A stretch of 35,490 bases of DNA from Dehalococcoidia bacterium (GTDB taxonomy: Bacteria > Chloroflexota > Dehalococcoidia > GIF9 > AB-539-J10), in NCBI GenBank assembly GCA_022866545.1, contig JALHUO010000052.1, forward strand, positions 1-35,490. Reading direction: 5' to 3'. Positions 1-10,401 of the stretch are shown in pieces (position 1 is the first letter of the stretch; each line of letters opens with the position of its first letter). Made by a program: the position numbers and the translations under genes. A model generated the notes under the pieces. That model worked only from the letters and a program-made list of their open reading frames with translations, made no database searches and was not told the DNA's origin.

Positions 1-2
1 AT

Positions 3-1196
3 CAAGAGGAGATCAAAGCTGATTCTGAATCACCATTATCCATTCTTGTCTTCAAAACCACAGCAGACCCCTATGTGGGCAAGCTCAGTTATTTTCGGGT
101 TTATTCAGGCGTTGTTTCTAGCAACTCCCAGGTTTGGAACGCCAACAAGAGTAGTATGGAACGGATTGGCCAACTTTTTACCATGCTGGGCAAGAATCAA
201 CAGACGGTGGCTCAAGTCACTGCCGGGGATGTCGGAGCAGTGGCCCGGTTGAGTCTAACCACCACGGGGGATACCCTCTGCGCCCGTGAGCATCCTGTGA
301 TACTCCCTGGTATCGAATTTCCTAAGGCCAATTTCGGCATGGCAATCCAGCCTCAGGCAAAAAGCGATTTGGACAAGATGAGCACAGTCTTACCCAGGAT
401 TTGTGAAGAGGACCCCTCTCTCCAAATACGGCGAGAGGCCGATACTAACGAGTTTATTATTTCCGGAGTTGGTGATAACCATCTGGAGATAACCAGGGAG
501 AAAATACGTCGCAAATTTGGAGTAGAGGTGAGATTAGATCTGCCAATGATTCCTTACAAAGAAACTATTACTACATCAACCAAGGCGGAGTATAAACATA
601 AGAAGCAGACCGGAGGACACGGCCAATATGGGCATGTCTTGCTAGAGTTGGAGCCTTTGCCTCGAGGTGGGGGATTTGAGTTTGCCAAGAAGATTGTGGG
701 AGGGGCAATACCCCACAACTATGTTCCCTCTGTAGAGAAGGGAGTCAATGAAGCCAAGCAGGAAGGAGTTCTCGCCGGATATCCCGTAGTTGATGTAAAA
801 GTGAGCCTTGTTGATGGTAGCTTCCATCCGGTAGATTCTTCAGACATTGCTTTTAAGATTGCGGGGGCACAAGCCTTAAAAAAGGGATTGTCTCAGGGAC
901 AGCCGGTATTGGTTGAGCCTATAATGAAACTTACTATAACCGTGCCTGAGTCGTATACCGGAGATATCACCAGTGACCTTAATACTAAGAGGGGACGCGT
1001 GCTTGGAATGAATCCAGGCAATGGCATCAATGTCATTGAAGCTCAGGCACCTTATGCGGAGCTGCTTCGTTATGCCCTGAATTTAAGGTCACTGACGCAA
1101 GGGCGCGGCAACTTTGTTATGGAATTTGGCCACTACGAAGAGGTGCCCGCCCATCTCAGTCAGAAAATCATCGCTGAGAGGAAGAACTCGGGTTAG
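3..1196 (+). CDS. fusA: Elongation factor G / EF-G-like translation factor, C-terminal part (5' truncated by window edge)
   Basis: Reading frame is open from base 3 (QEEIKADSESPLSILVFKTTADPYVGKLSYFRVYSG...) to stop at 1196; motifs GGHGQYGHV, DGSFHPVDSSDIAFKIAGAQA, EPIMKLTITVPESYTGDITSDLNTKRGRVLGM are EF-G domains IV/V. Confidence 0.93.
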   Translation, partial: QEEIKADSESPLSILVFKTTADPYVGKLSYFRVYSGVVSSNSQVWNANKSSMERIGQLFTMLGKNQQTVAQVTAGDVGAVARLSLTTTGDTLCAREHPVILPGIEFPKANFGMAIQPQAKSDLDKMSTVLPRICEEDPSLQIRREADTNEFIISGVGDNHLEITREKIRRKFGVEVRLDLPMIPYKETITTSTKAEYKHKKQTGGHGQYGHVLLELEPLPRGGGFEFAKKIVGGAIPHNYVPSVEKGVNEAKQEGVLAGYPVVDVKVSLVDGSFHPVDSSDIAFKIAGAQALKKGLSQGQPVLVEPIMKLTITVPESYTGDITSDLNTKRGRVLGMNPGNGINVIEAQAPYAELLRYALNLRSLTQGRGNFVMEFGHYEEVPAHLSQKIIAERKNSG

Positions 1197-1266
1197 CTGG
1201 CGGTTGCCGCCTGAACCTCGTCTGCTATCGTGGTGCCAAGTAATAGGTTTGCTCTCGGGGCGCGTT

Positions 1267-2268
1267 CTACCCAGCTAATAACCCCTTTAGCTTGTTAGTA
1301 AAGGCTGGTACCACGTCTTCGTACTTGCCCACCACTCCAAATTGCGCCTCCCTGAATATGTTTGCTTCAGGATCCTTATTAATGGCTATGATGTGCTTAG
1401 AACCCGAACATCCAGCGGTGTGTTGGCTAGCACCTGAAATAGCTATAGCAATGTATATATCAGGGGCAACAATTTTCCCAGTAAGGCCGATATGCAGCCC
1501 CTCTGACACCCAGCCATTATCAGCAGGAGGACGTGAAGCGCCGACCGCACCATGTAGCAAATCGGCTAGCTCCTTCAATATGGTCTGGAAAGGTTGAGGG
1601 CCGCCCATTCCTCTGCCTCCAGAGACAATTACAGGGGCATCCTCAAGCTTAATACCAACTGCCTCTTCCTTAACAGTTTCCAGCACCTTTGTCCGCACCT
1701 TCGACGTATCTATGTCAATCTTAGTGGGTATGACCTCTCCTTTTCTTGAGGCATTACGCTCCAACGGTGACATTGCCTTGGTTCTCACGGTAACCATCTG
1801 AGGCATAGACTCGCTGATAAATACAGCTTGAGCGTTGCCGCCGTAAACAGGGCGCGTTTGCACGAGCAATTTTGTCGCTGGGTCTATGCTTAGATTCAGA
1901 CAGTCTGTTGTAACGCTGGTACCCAATCTGAAGGCAAGGCGAGGAGCCGAGTCTCTGCCCATGGATGTTTGTCCGATGAGTATCACCAGAGGGGAAACAT
2001 CCCTGGCCAATTTTTCCGCGACTTGCATATAGGAATCAGCTTGGTATTCTTTGAGGGCAGGGTGTTCCACAGCATAAACCTTATCTGCTCCAAAGGCAAT
2101 TGCTTCTTTGGAAGCTTCGCCAACTTTGTCGCTGGCTAGCAAGCAAGATAGGTTTTCCTTTAACTCATCAGCAAGCTTCCTGCCACATCCCAGCAACTCG
2201 GCGGTAATGGAAGCTAACTTCCCATCTGCCAACTCACCACAAACTAATACACCTTTGTATTCAGCCAT
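1267..2268 (-). CDS. etfA: Electron transfer flavoprotein alpha subunit
   Basis: Typical ETF-alpha C-terminus: VSGGRGMGG...GAVGASRPPADNGWV...GLTGKIVAPDIYIAIAISGASQHTAGCSGSKHIIAINKDPEANIF. Confidence 0.95.
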   Translation of the reverse strand: MAEYKGVLVCGELADGKLASITAELLGCGRKLADELKENLSCLLASDKVGEASKEAIAFGADKVYAVEHPALKEYQADSYMQVAEKLARDVSPLVILIGQTSMGRDSAPRLAFRLGTSVTTDCLNLSIDPATKLLVQTRPVYGGNAQAVFISESMPQMVTVRTKAMSPLERNASRKGEVIPTKIDIDTSKVRTKVLETVKEEAVGIKLEDAPVIVSGGRGMGGPQPFQTILKELADLLHGAVGASRPPADNGWVSEGLHIGLTGKIVAPDIYIAIAISGASQHTAGCSGSKHIIAINKDPEANIFREAQFGVVGKYEDVVPAFTNKLKGLLAG

Positions 2269-2284
2269 TGTTTCCTCCTTGACT

Positions 2285-3085
2285 TTAGAGTAATTTGGCT
2301 TCCCTGAGCCGAACAGCCAGCTTAGCCCCAGCTTCCGCAGCAGTGTCTCCTCCGATTATTTCACACTTGGATTCCTTGACCGGCTGGAAGAGTTTATCTA
2401 ATTTGCTGCGCCTTCCCGCAGCGCCGAGTTTTGAAGGCTCGAGCCCGATATCAGCTGGTTTCCAAACGACGGGTTGTTTCTTGGCTGCTGCCATGATTCC
2501 TTTCAATGTGGCATAACGAAGTGCTCCTATCCCGCTGGTCACTACAATTACGGCGGGAAGCGTCACCTCAACTACCTGATAGCCGTCAGGGATAACTCGC
2601 TCAACCTTTGCCTTTCCAGCGGTGACTTCCACCTTGCGAGCTAACGTTACAGCCGGGATTCCCAGAATCTCGGCAACGCCCAGACCCACTTGCCCCGCAT
2701 CCCAGTCAGATGATTGTCTGCCACAGAAGACGACGTCGTATGTCCCTATCTTCCTTATTGCTGCGGCCAGGGCATTGGCAGTTGACCAGCTATCGCCATC
2801 TTCAAAAGCCTTGTCCTCGAGGAGGATAAGTTCATCAGCGCCTACGGCTAGAGATTTCTTAATCACATCGCGAACGAAGTTATTGCCCAAGCTGAGCGCC
2901 GTAATCTTGCCCCCCGCGGTATCCTTGATCTTGAGGGCAGCTTCTAAGGCAAATTCCTCATATTGACCAATTACAGGTTTCACCTCTGCTGGCAAGGTCA
3001 TTTTGTTGTTTACCACCTTAAATACAGCAGGTGGTGCCTCAGGATCAGGCACTTGTTTGCAGCAAACGATCATGTTAACTGCCAT
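2285..3085 (-). CDS. etfB: Electron transfer flavoprotein beta subunit
   Basis: MAVNMIVCCKQVPDPEAPP...; CGRQSSDWDAGQVG ETF-beta motif; immediately upstream of etfA on the same strand. Confidence 0.95.
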   Translation of the reverse strand: MAVNMIVCCKQVPDPEAPPAVFKVVNNKMTLPAEVKPVIGQYEEFALEAALKIKDTAGGKITALSLGNNFVRDVIKKSLAVGADELILLEDKAFEDGDSWSTANALAAAIRKIGTYDVVFCGRQSSDWDAGQVGLGVAEILGIPAVTLARKVEVTAGKAKVERVIPDGYQVVEVTLPAVIVVTSGIGALRYATLKGIMAAAKKQPVVWKPADIGLEPSKLGAAGRRSKLDKLFQPVKESKCEIIGGDTAAEAGAKLAVRLREAKLL

Positions 3086-3262
3086 TTTCTAACCTCCTTG
3101 AAGAATTTTGGAGCCAAAGGATGATATGGGAAAATCCGCCTTTTGTCAATAAACGGAATCGAGTGCATTGGATATGATTGATTTTGGGGATTATGTGGCA
3201 ATAGTTACTTGCCTTGCGGAATTAGTGCTAAAATAGGCAAAAATCGTTATATAGAGCGTAAT

Positions 3263-4213
3263 ATGCAATCTCTGGGACAAAACGAATTGAATGTCCGCTC
3301 AATTGCCAATGGCAAGCTGACCTGGTTCTACATCGAAAAACCTACTCCGCAGGAAGTCGCATTCCTGGCCCAACGCTTTCATTTTCATCCTCTTGATCTG
3401 GATGACGTCCTCAGCCGCATACAGCGTCCCAAGATTGATGAGTATGAGGATTACTTGTTTATGGTGCTGCATTTCCCGGTATTTGATCAAGAGAATCGCA
3501 TAACCAGGCCCAGTGAAATAAATATCTTCGTTGGTGAGAATTACGTTGTGACCGTTCATTGCACTGGCGACCTCAAGGCGCTCGCTGCCTTCTTCCAGGA
3601 ATGCGAGGATGACAAGGAAAGTCGCGAACGTTACCTGGGACGAAGCTCGGGATTCCTTCTCTATCACATCATTGATAGATTGGTTGGCTCCGGTTTTCCT
3701 ATACTAGATAAAGTCACCCAAAATCTTGATGATATAGAGGATATTATCCTCACCAAGCCCGTTCCGGAGACTGTCCGCGAGATTTCCCTGGTTCGCCGAG
3801 ACCTTATTTCCTTCCGCCGCGTCATTCATCCCCAGATTGCGGTCATTGAGACTCTTGAAAGGGAAGAATATCCTTTCTTCAAGGAGGACCAGGAAGTCTA
3901 TTTTGGTGATATCGCTGACCACATTCGCAAAATCTGGGATGGGCTGGAGGACTGCAAAGAGGTCATAGATGGGCTTGCCGACACCAGCAATTGGCTAACC
4001 TCACATCGAATTCAGGAGATAATGCGGATACTGACTATCATAATGGGAATTCTGGCACCGCCTACCCTGATAGCCAGCATCTACGGTATGAATATCCCGC
4101 TGCCTGGTGGAGTAAATAGCGGAAGCCTTTTGCCGATGGGTATTTTGCTTGCTCTTATGGGGATTACAGCAGGAGCCATATTTTTCTACATGCGCCGTCG
4201 GAGATACCTCTAG
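3263..4213 (+). CDS. corA: CorA family magnesium/divalent cation transporter
   Basis: C-terminal YGMN motif (ASIYGMNIPLPGG) between two hydrophobic helices; CorA-like N-terminal domain. ORF extends to 3209 with a TTG start; ATG at 3263 preferred. Confidence 0.9.
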   Translation: MQSLGQNELNVRSIANGKLTWFYIEKPTPQEVAFLAQRFHFHPLDLDDVLSRIQRPKIDEYEDYLFMVLHFPVFDQENRITRPSEINIFVGENYVVTVHCTGDLKALAAFFQECEDDKESRERYLGRSSGFLLYHIIDRLVGSGFPILDKVTQNLDDIEDIILTKPVPETVREISLVRRDLISFRRVIHPQIAVIETLEREEYPFFKEDQEVYFGDIADHIRKIWDGLEDCKEVIDGLADTSNWLTSHRIQEIMRILTIIMGILAPPTLIASIYGMNIPLPGGVNSGSLLPMGILLALMGITAGAIFFYMRRRRYL

Positions 4214-4252
4214 GTCGTCCAGCAAAATCAGTTACCTTTGTTCAAGCCAGCC

Positions 4253-4750
4253 ATGGAAATCAAGTTCGTTGCAGATAACAATGTGGGCAAACTGGCTCGA
4301 TGGTTAAGGCTGATTGGCTATGATACTCTGTTTTTTGAGCAAAAAGACGATGCTCAAATGATTAAGATAGCTCTTGGCGAGGACAGGGTGATTCTGACCA
4401 AAGATGCCCAGTTTACGAAAAGACGCCTGGTCGCAAATGGCACACTCAAAACCATACACATTGAACAGGATGACCCTAGGCTCCAGGTACAGGAAGTAGT
4501 GAGAACTTTGAAGTTAGATCATCATTTCAAACCCTTCTCGCTTTGCCTGGAATGCAATAGAGTATTGGTAGCTCGGGATAAGGAGGAGGTGAAAAATCTC
4601 GTTCCCGACCGCGTTTTTGAAACCCAAACTCAATACACACAATGTCCTGCCTGTCATCGTATCTACTGGCCGGGCACGCACTGGGAGGCCATGGGCAAGG
4701 AGTTACAAGACCTGCAAAGTGAAGGTGACGAAAATCATGCTTCTATCTGA
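4253..4750 (+). CDS. Mut7-C RNase domain (DUF82-like) protein
   Basis: MEIKFVADNNVGKLARWLRLIGYDTLF... with C-terminal CLECN...CPACHRIYWPGTHW zinc-ribbon; typical Mut7-C layout. Confidence 0.85.
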   Translation: MEIKFVADNNVGKLARWLRLIGYDTLFFEQKDDAQMIKIALGEDRVILTKDAQFTKRRLVANGTLKTIHIEQDDPRLQVQEVVRTLKLDHHFKPFSLCLECNRVLVARDKEEVKNLVPDRVFETQTQYTQCPACHRIYWPGTHWEAMGKELQDLQSEGDENHASI

Positions 4751-4847
4751 CGCCGATCTTCGTAGAACTTAGATAGTGGCATGGATCAGATAGTAGTGCT
4801 ATACTCAGCCCACAATACTAGGAGTATACGAATAAAGCTAAGCACCT

Positions 4848-5618
4848 ATGTTATTAGCGATTGACATTGGGAATACCAGCATTGCCATAGGGGTTTTTGA
4901 AGGTGAGAAACTCCGTACTACCCGGCGCATGGCCACGAGTATTCAGCATATGGCAGATGAATATGCCACCTTCTTGCTCAATATACTGAATCACCAGGGG
5001 TTTTCTGCATCCGATATAAAAGAAATGGCCATGTGTAGTGTTGTTCCCCCACTAACAACCACATTTGTAGACCTGTCGCAGCGGTACTTTCATATCACAC
5101 CATTGGTAGTAGGAGCCGGAGTCAAGACTGGCGTGCGCATCCGCATGGATAACCCAAGAGAAGTTGGCGCTGACCGCATCGTTGACGCTGCCGCTGCCCA
5201 CCATCTCTATGGTGGTCCGGTGATCGTCGTTGACCTGGGGACAGCTACCACCTTTGGCATTGTCTCAAAAAAAGGCGACTACATTGGCGGTGTTATCGCC
5301 ACCGGCATCGCCACTGCCGCCGAGGCGCTTGTCACCAGAACAGCGCAGCTACCTCGTGTGGAATTGACCTGTCCCAAGCGTGTTATCGGGACTAACACTG
5401 TGGCTGCCATGCAGTCGGGCATTATCTTTGGCTATGTCGGGCTTGTGGAGGGTATGGTAGCTCGCATCCGAGACGAATTGGGGGAAAAGGCAATGGTGGT
5501 AGCTACCGGCGGTTATGCCGAACTCATCGCCAATGAAACAGCCGTGATTGATAAGGTAAACCTTGATTTAACTCTAATTGGATTGCGCCTGATCTACGAA
5601 ATGAATAAGGAGCAGTAA
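4848..5618 (+). CDS. coaX: Type III pantothenate kinase
   Basis: MLLAIDIGNTSIAIGVFEGEKL...; NPREVGADRIVDAAAA; VVDLGTATTFGIV; adjacent to coaBC. Confidence 0.95.
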   Translation: MLLAIDIGNTSIAIGVFEGEKLRTTRRMATSIQHMADEYATFLLNILNHQGFSASDIKEMAMCSVVPPLTTTFVDLSQRYFHITPLVVGAGVKTGVRIRMDNPREVGADRIVDAAAAHHLYGGPVIVVDLGTATTFGIVSKKGDYIGGVIATGIATAAEALVTRTAQLPRVELTCPKRVIGTNTVAAMQSGIIFGYVGLVEGMVARIRDELGEKAMVVATGGYAELIANETAVIDKVNLDLTLIGLRLIYEMNKEQ

Positions 5619-6832
5619 TGCTTAGAAGCAAAACCATAGTTCTGGGAGTGACGGGAGGCATTGCTGCCTACAAAGCGGCAGAGATTGCCAGCCAGTTGAC
5701 TCAGGCAGGGGCTAAGGTGAACGTAATTATGACTGAAGAGGCCGTCCAGTTCATATCGGCTGTTACCTTCCGGGCGCTTACAGGTAGGCCAGTAGTCACT
5801 GAAATGTTTGATTTGGCCTCTGAATTCAGTATTGAGCATGTCTCTCTAGCCAAAGCCGCCGATATAGTAGTCATTGCCCCGACTACCGCCAACATCATTG
5901 CCAAGCTGGCTGCCGGCATTGCTGATGAAATGCTATGCTGCACGGTATTGGCTACCAAGGCGCCGGTGCTTATTGCCCCAGCTATGGAAACCAATATGTA
6001 TACTAATCCTATCACCCAGGAAAATCTGTCTAAACTCAGGGCTCGCGACTTTGTGATTGTTGGTCCAGCCACAGGCTGGTTGGCCTCGGGCAAAGTGGGC
6101 TTGGGGAGACTCGCCGATATCAATGATATTATCGGCAGTGTTCGCCAGGTGTTGGGTAGGGGTGGAGACCTGACAGGCAGGCATATTGTGGTTACTGCCG
6201 GCGGCACTCAAGAACCTGTCGACCCGGTTCGCTACCTGAGCAACCGCTCATCGGGTAAAATGGGCTATGCTCTGGCTGAGGCAGCTCGCGACCGCGGAGC
6301 CAAAGTGACACTGATTTCAGCCCCTACTTCGTTGCCGGAGCCCGTAGGCGTTAATGTCATCCGAGTCTGCACAGCTGAGGAAATGCGTCAAGCGGTAGAG
6401 AATGTAACTCTCCAAGCTGATTCTCTAATTATGGCTGCCGCCGTAGCCGACTATCGCCCGAGAAAGAGAGCTAAAGATAAGATCAAGAAAGGAAAAGCCG
6501 GATTAACCTTAGAGTTGGAATGCACCTCGGACATTCTGGGCACTGTTAAGGGAGATTTCATTAAGGTAGGCTTCGCCGCTGAAAGCAGCAACGTATTAGA
6601 AAACGCCAGGGCAAAGTTAAAGCAAAAGAGGCTTGACCTAGTCGTAGCCAATGATATTACCGCTAGCGATAGTGGATTTGGCACCGATACCAATCGAGTG
6701 ACCATAATTGACCGCAAGGGCAAGATTGATAGCCTGCCTCTCCTCTCGAAACGAGAGGTTGCGGATAGGGTTTTGGATCAGGTGGCTGCGCTTTTGCCAA
6801 AGCCAAAATCCCGCCGGTCAAGCAAGTGTTGA
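5618..6832 (+). CDS. coaBC: Bifunctional phosphopantothenoylcysteine decarboxylase / phosphopantothenate-cysteine ligase
   Basis: VLGVTGGIAAYKAAEIASQL; APAMETNMY; VTAGGTQEPVDPVRYLSNRSSGKMGYALAEAA; start is coupled to the coaX stop. Confidence 0.95.
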   Translation: MLRSKTIVLGVTGGIAAYKAAEIASQLTQAGAKVNVIMTEEAVQFISAVTFRALTGRPVVTEMFDLASEFSIEHVSLAKAADIVVIAPTTANIIAKLAAGIADEMLCCTVLATKAPVLIAPAMETNMYTNPITQENLSKLRARDFVIVGPATGWLASGKVGLGRLADINDIIGSVRQVLGRGGDLTGRHIVVTAGGTQEPVDPVRYLSNRSSGKMGYALAEAARDRGAKVTLISAPTSLPEPVGVNVIRVCTAEEMRQAVENVTLQADSLIMAAAVADYRPRKRAKDKIKKGKAGLTLELECTSDILGTVKGDFIKVGFAAESSNVLENARAKLKQKRLDLVVANDITASDSGFGTDTNRVTIIDRKGKIDSLPLLSKREVADRVLDQVAALLPKPKSRRSSKC

Positions 6833-6895
6833 ATTTGTTCAGATACCAGGATTTGTTTTTGGCTGACAGCCGGCAGCTGAGATAGGTTAGAATCA

Positions 6896-9574
6896 ATGTC
6901 CGAGATACCCAAAGCTTACGAGCCAGGAAAGATAGAAGGCAAGTGGTATGATTTCTGGCTGCAAGAGCGCTATTTCACTCCGAAAATAGACCCTAACAAG
7001 AAGCCTTTTGTTATCGTTATGCCTCTTCCTAACGTCACTGGTGACCTCCACGTAGGACATGCCCTGTTTGTAACGCTGCAGGATATGATGACCAGGTGGC
7101 ACAGGATGATGGGGGAGCCTACCTTATGGTTGCCGGGAACCGACCATGCTGGTATTGCCACGCAGGTGGTTGTTGAACGGCAACTGGCAAAGCAGGGCAA
7201 AACCAAAGAAGAGATCGGGCGCGAAGAATTCACGAAACTGATCTTAAAATGGGCCGACAAGAACAGGCATGACATCAGGCACCAACAGCAGTTACTGGGG
7301 GCTTCCTGTGATTGGACCAGGGAGAAATTCACGCTGGATGAAGGTCCCAGCAGGGCGGTGCGGACTGCCTTCGTTCGTTTGTACGATAAGGGGCTAATCT
7401 ATCGCGGGGAGCGAATGATAAACTGGTGTCCCCGCTGCCGGACGGCCATCTCTGACCTCGAGGTAGAGCACAAAGATATTGTCGGACACCTTTATTATAT
7501 TCGTTATCCCCTAGCCCAAGGTAAGGGCTTCGTCACCGTGGCCACCACCCGACCAGAGACTTTCCTCGGCGACACAGCCGTGGCCGCAAATCCTGAAGAC
7601 AAGCGCTACAAGAATCTCATAGGCAAGAATGTCAACCTTCCCATCATAGATAGAGAAATTCCCATAATTGCCGATGCTGCTGTTGATACGCTTTTCGGCA
7701 CCGGAGCATTGAAAATAACTCCAGCCCATGACCCCACAGATTTCGAAGTGGCTCAGCGTCATAATTTACCACTGGTAGCTATCATGAACCCTGATGCCAC
7801 TATGAACGAAAACGCCGGTCCCTATCAGGGACTGGAAAGGTTTGCCTGTCGAGACAAGGTACTGGCCGACCTTAGAGACAGGGAACTTCTGGAGAAAATT
7901 GAGCCCTACTCTCATTCGGTAGGACATTGTTGTCGTTGCCAGACGATGATTGAACCTGCAGTTAGTCTGCAGTGGTTCATTCATACACAGCCTTTAGCTA
8001 AAACTGCCATCGAGGCTGTTAAAGACGGCAGGATCACGATAATTCCGGAACGGTTTACCAAGATATATTTTGACTGGATGGAGAACATCAGAGACTGGTG
8101 CATCAGCCGGCAACTGTGGTGGGGACACCGCATCCCGGTATGGTACTGTCATGACTGTGCTAAGGTAACAGCCTCGGTGGATGAACCAATGGCTTGTGTT
8201 CATTGCGGTTCAAAACAGCTCATCCAGGACCCTGATGTCCTTGATACCTGGTTTAGCTCAGCCCTATGGACACATTCTGCGCTGGGCTGGCCGGGGGACA
8301 CTGCTGACCTTCGCTATTTCTATCCCGGCTCGGTAATGGAAACTGGCTATGACATCCTTTTCTTTTGGGTGGCCAGGATGATCATGATGGGCCTGGAGAA
8401 CATGGGCGAGGTACCATTCCACCACGTCTACCTCCATGGGCTGATCAGGGATAAGGGTGGAGAGAAGATGAGCAGAAGCAAACTGCAAGCGAACGCTATG
8501 AGCCCCACCGAGCCCATAAGCGAATATGGTGTTGACGCTCTCCGGTTCGCTCTGACTGTAGGCAGTACGGCGGGTAACGATATGAGTCTCGGCCAAGATA
8601 AATTGCAGTCCGGCCGCAATTTCGTGAACAAACTGTGGAATGCCAGCAGATTTATCCTTCAGAGCCGGGAGGTTGAAAGGTTAGAGACTCGAACACCGGA
8701 ACTGCAACCGCAGAGAATGGAAGACCGATGGATTAATAGCCAGCTGAACCGCCTCATCAAAAGTGTCACCGAGCTGATGGAAGACTTTCAATTTGGTGAA
8801 GCCGAGCAGCAGATCTACGATTTTGTCTGGTCGAAGTTCTGTGATTGGTATGTTGAAATTGCCAAGATAAGACTTCGTAGCCAGTCGACTCCTTCGCCCC
8901 TGCCCTTCTTGACCGATACGTTGGAAAAAGCGTTGCGACTTCTACATCCTTTCATGCCCTTCGTCACCGAGGAACTATGGCAAAGCTTGAAGCAGCGCCT
9001 GTCTGGCGGCAGTAATATGCCAGCCTCCATAATGATAGCTCCTTATCCCGCTGCTGATGATAAGGCCTTTGCTCCAGAAGCGGAGCGGGTGATGGATTCC
9101 GTAATGGAGATTGTCCGCTCTATCCGCAACGTTCGCGCTCAACATAAGGTGAACCCAAACAAGTGGATCGAAGCCCGAGTTTATACTGGTGATCTTGTGT
9201 CGAGTCTTAGCGCCGACGTGAGCATGATAGAGACACTGGCTAAAGCTCGCCCCTTGACAATTCTCGATCGCCAGAAAAGGGAGTCCACCAAGGATAAAGA
9301 CCTGGTCCTGGTGTTGAAAGAGGCCGAAGTAGTTGTTCCTCTGGCGGGCATCGTGGACCGGCTGACCGAGGAACAACGACTGACAAAGGAAAGAGATGAA
9401 GTAACAGAAAGAATCGGTCAGCTTGAATCCAGGCTAAAAGACGAAGCCTTTCTAAGCAAAGCGCCAGCTCAAGTTGTGGAAAAAGAGACGCAAAAGCTTG
9501 CTATGCTTGAAGATAAATTGGAGAGACTAAACCAGGAACTATCTCAACCGAACTCATCGTCAGCTGAGAGCTGA
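6896..9574 (+). CDS. valS: Valyl-tRNA synthetase
   Basis: PLPNVTGDLHVGHAL (HIGH-type motif), GEKMSRSK (KMSKS-type motif), LWLPGTDHAGIATQ, C-terminal coiled coil. Confidence 0.97.
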   Translation: MSEIPKAYEPGKIEGKWYDFWLQERYFTPKIDPNKKPFVIVMPLPNVTGDLHVGHALFVTLQDMMTRWHRMMGEPTLWLPGTDHAGIATQVVVERQLAKQGKTKEEIGREEFTKLILKWADKNRHDIRHQQQLLGASCDWTREKFTLDEGPSRAVRTAFVRLYDKGLIYRGERMINWCPRCRTAISDLEVEHKDIVGHLYYIRYPLAQGKGFVTVATTRPETFLGDTAVAANPEDKRYKNLIGKNVNLPIIDREIPIIADAAVDTLFGTGALKITPAHDPTDFEVAQRHNLPLVAIMNPDATMNENAGPYQGLERFACRDKVLADLRDRELLEKIEPYSHSVGHCCRCQTMIEPAVSLQWFIHTQPLAKTAIEAVKDGRITIIPERFTKIYFDWMENIRDWCISRQLWWGHRIPVWYCHDCAKVTASVDEPMACVHCGSKQLIQDPDVLDTWFSSALWTHSALGWPGDTADLRYFYPGSVMETGYDILFFWVARMIMMGLENMGEVPFHHVYLHGLIRDKGGEKMSRSKLQANAMSPTEPISEYGVDALRFALTVGSTAGNDMSLGQDKLQSGRNFVNKLWNASRFILQSREVERLETRTPELQPQRMEDRWINSQLNRLIKSVTELMEDFQFGEAEQQIYDFVWSKFCDWYVEIAKIRLRSQSTPSPLPFLTDTLEKALRLLHPFMPFVTEELWQSLKQRLSGGSNMPASIMIAPYPAADDKAFAPEAERVMDSVMEIVRSIRNVRAQHKVNPNKWIEARVYTGDLVSSLSADVSMIETLAKARPLTILDRQKRESTKDKDLVLVLKEAEVVVPLAGIVDRLTEEQRLTKERDEVTERIGQLESRLKDEAFLSKAPAQVVEKETQKLAMLEDKLERLNQELSQPNSSSAES

Positions 9575-9580
9575 TAGCTC

Positions 9581-10282
9581 TCAGCCTTCAAGGGTGGAAT
9601 GGTAAACCCGCCTGGCTTTCAGGTCTGATATCTCGTGTAACTTCGTGAGGGCTTTCTTGGTGTCACTGGCCACACGGGATTTATCACGGGTCTTCATCCG
9701 GTATTTGAATAACCAGTAGGTAAATTCATTAAGCTCATTCAGTCTTATAGACCTGAGTTGAGGATAATGTCTCTCGCTTCTGAACTGCTTTAGAAGTGCG
9801 GCTTGAGTAGCACCATAAATACGCTGGTGGGCCTCGTCAACTACTCCGTTATCGTTGTTCAAACCTAAGACTCTCTTTTTCTTTCGTATCTCTTCAATCA
9901 CGGACAAAAGGAGAAACTGCTCCACAAGAATGCCATAGAAATAGTTGAGGTGGCCCCGATATTTAGAAGCACCGATTAGATTCTTGAATTCGTCTTTAGA
10001 TAATTCTACTGGCGGTATACCGAAGAAGAGAAGATTTATCCGCTCCTTTTCGGGAATAAGTTCGTCGAGCTCTTCACACAGCCTCTCTGTCAGGACCAGC
10101 CAATCGAAAGCTTCATTGTCAACAAGATACTGATAATGCCGTCCGGAGTAATCCTCTTCAGGACTACTCCATAGGCGAACGGCTTCGAGCAGGGCCACAT
10201 ACCAGTTCCTGCCTTCACCAATAGCATTTTTCAGTCCCTGGATTGCCTGAGTATCTCCGGTGGGCACTCCAGCCACCTCCAC
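9581..10282 (-). CDS. Hypothetical protein (about 233 aa, mixed alpha/charged, no family recognised)
   Basis: Long ORF in the intergenic space on the opposite strand to valS; no strong overlapping competitor. Confidence 0.6.
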   Translation of the reverse strand: MEVAGVPTGDTQAIQGLKNAIGEGRNWYVALLEAVRLWSSPEEDYSGRHYQYLVDNEAFDWLVLTERLCEELDELIPEKERINLLFFGIPPVELSKDEFKNLIGASKYRGHLNYFYGILVEQFLLLSVIEEIRKKKRVLGLNNDNGVVDEAHQRIYGATQAALLKQFRSERHYPQLRSIRLNELNEFTYWLFKYRMKTRDKSRVASDTKKALTKLHEISDLKARRVYHSTLEG

Positions 10283-10401
10283 AATTGTTGGGCAAAGTTA
10301 TATTATAGCTCCACCAGCCCGAGGGCTCAAGGCACAGAATCCTCTGGTGTGATCCGACGGTAGTCCTTGCCGTTACGAGTATATCTATAAGTTAACAGGG
10401 T

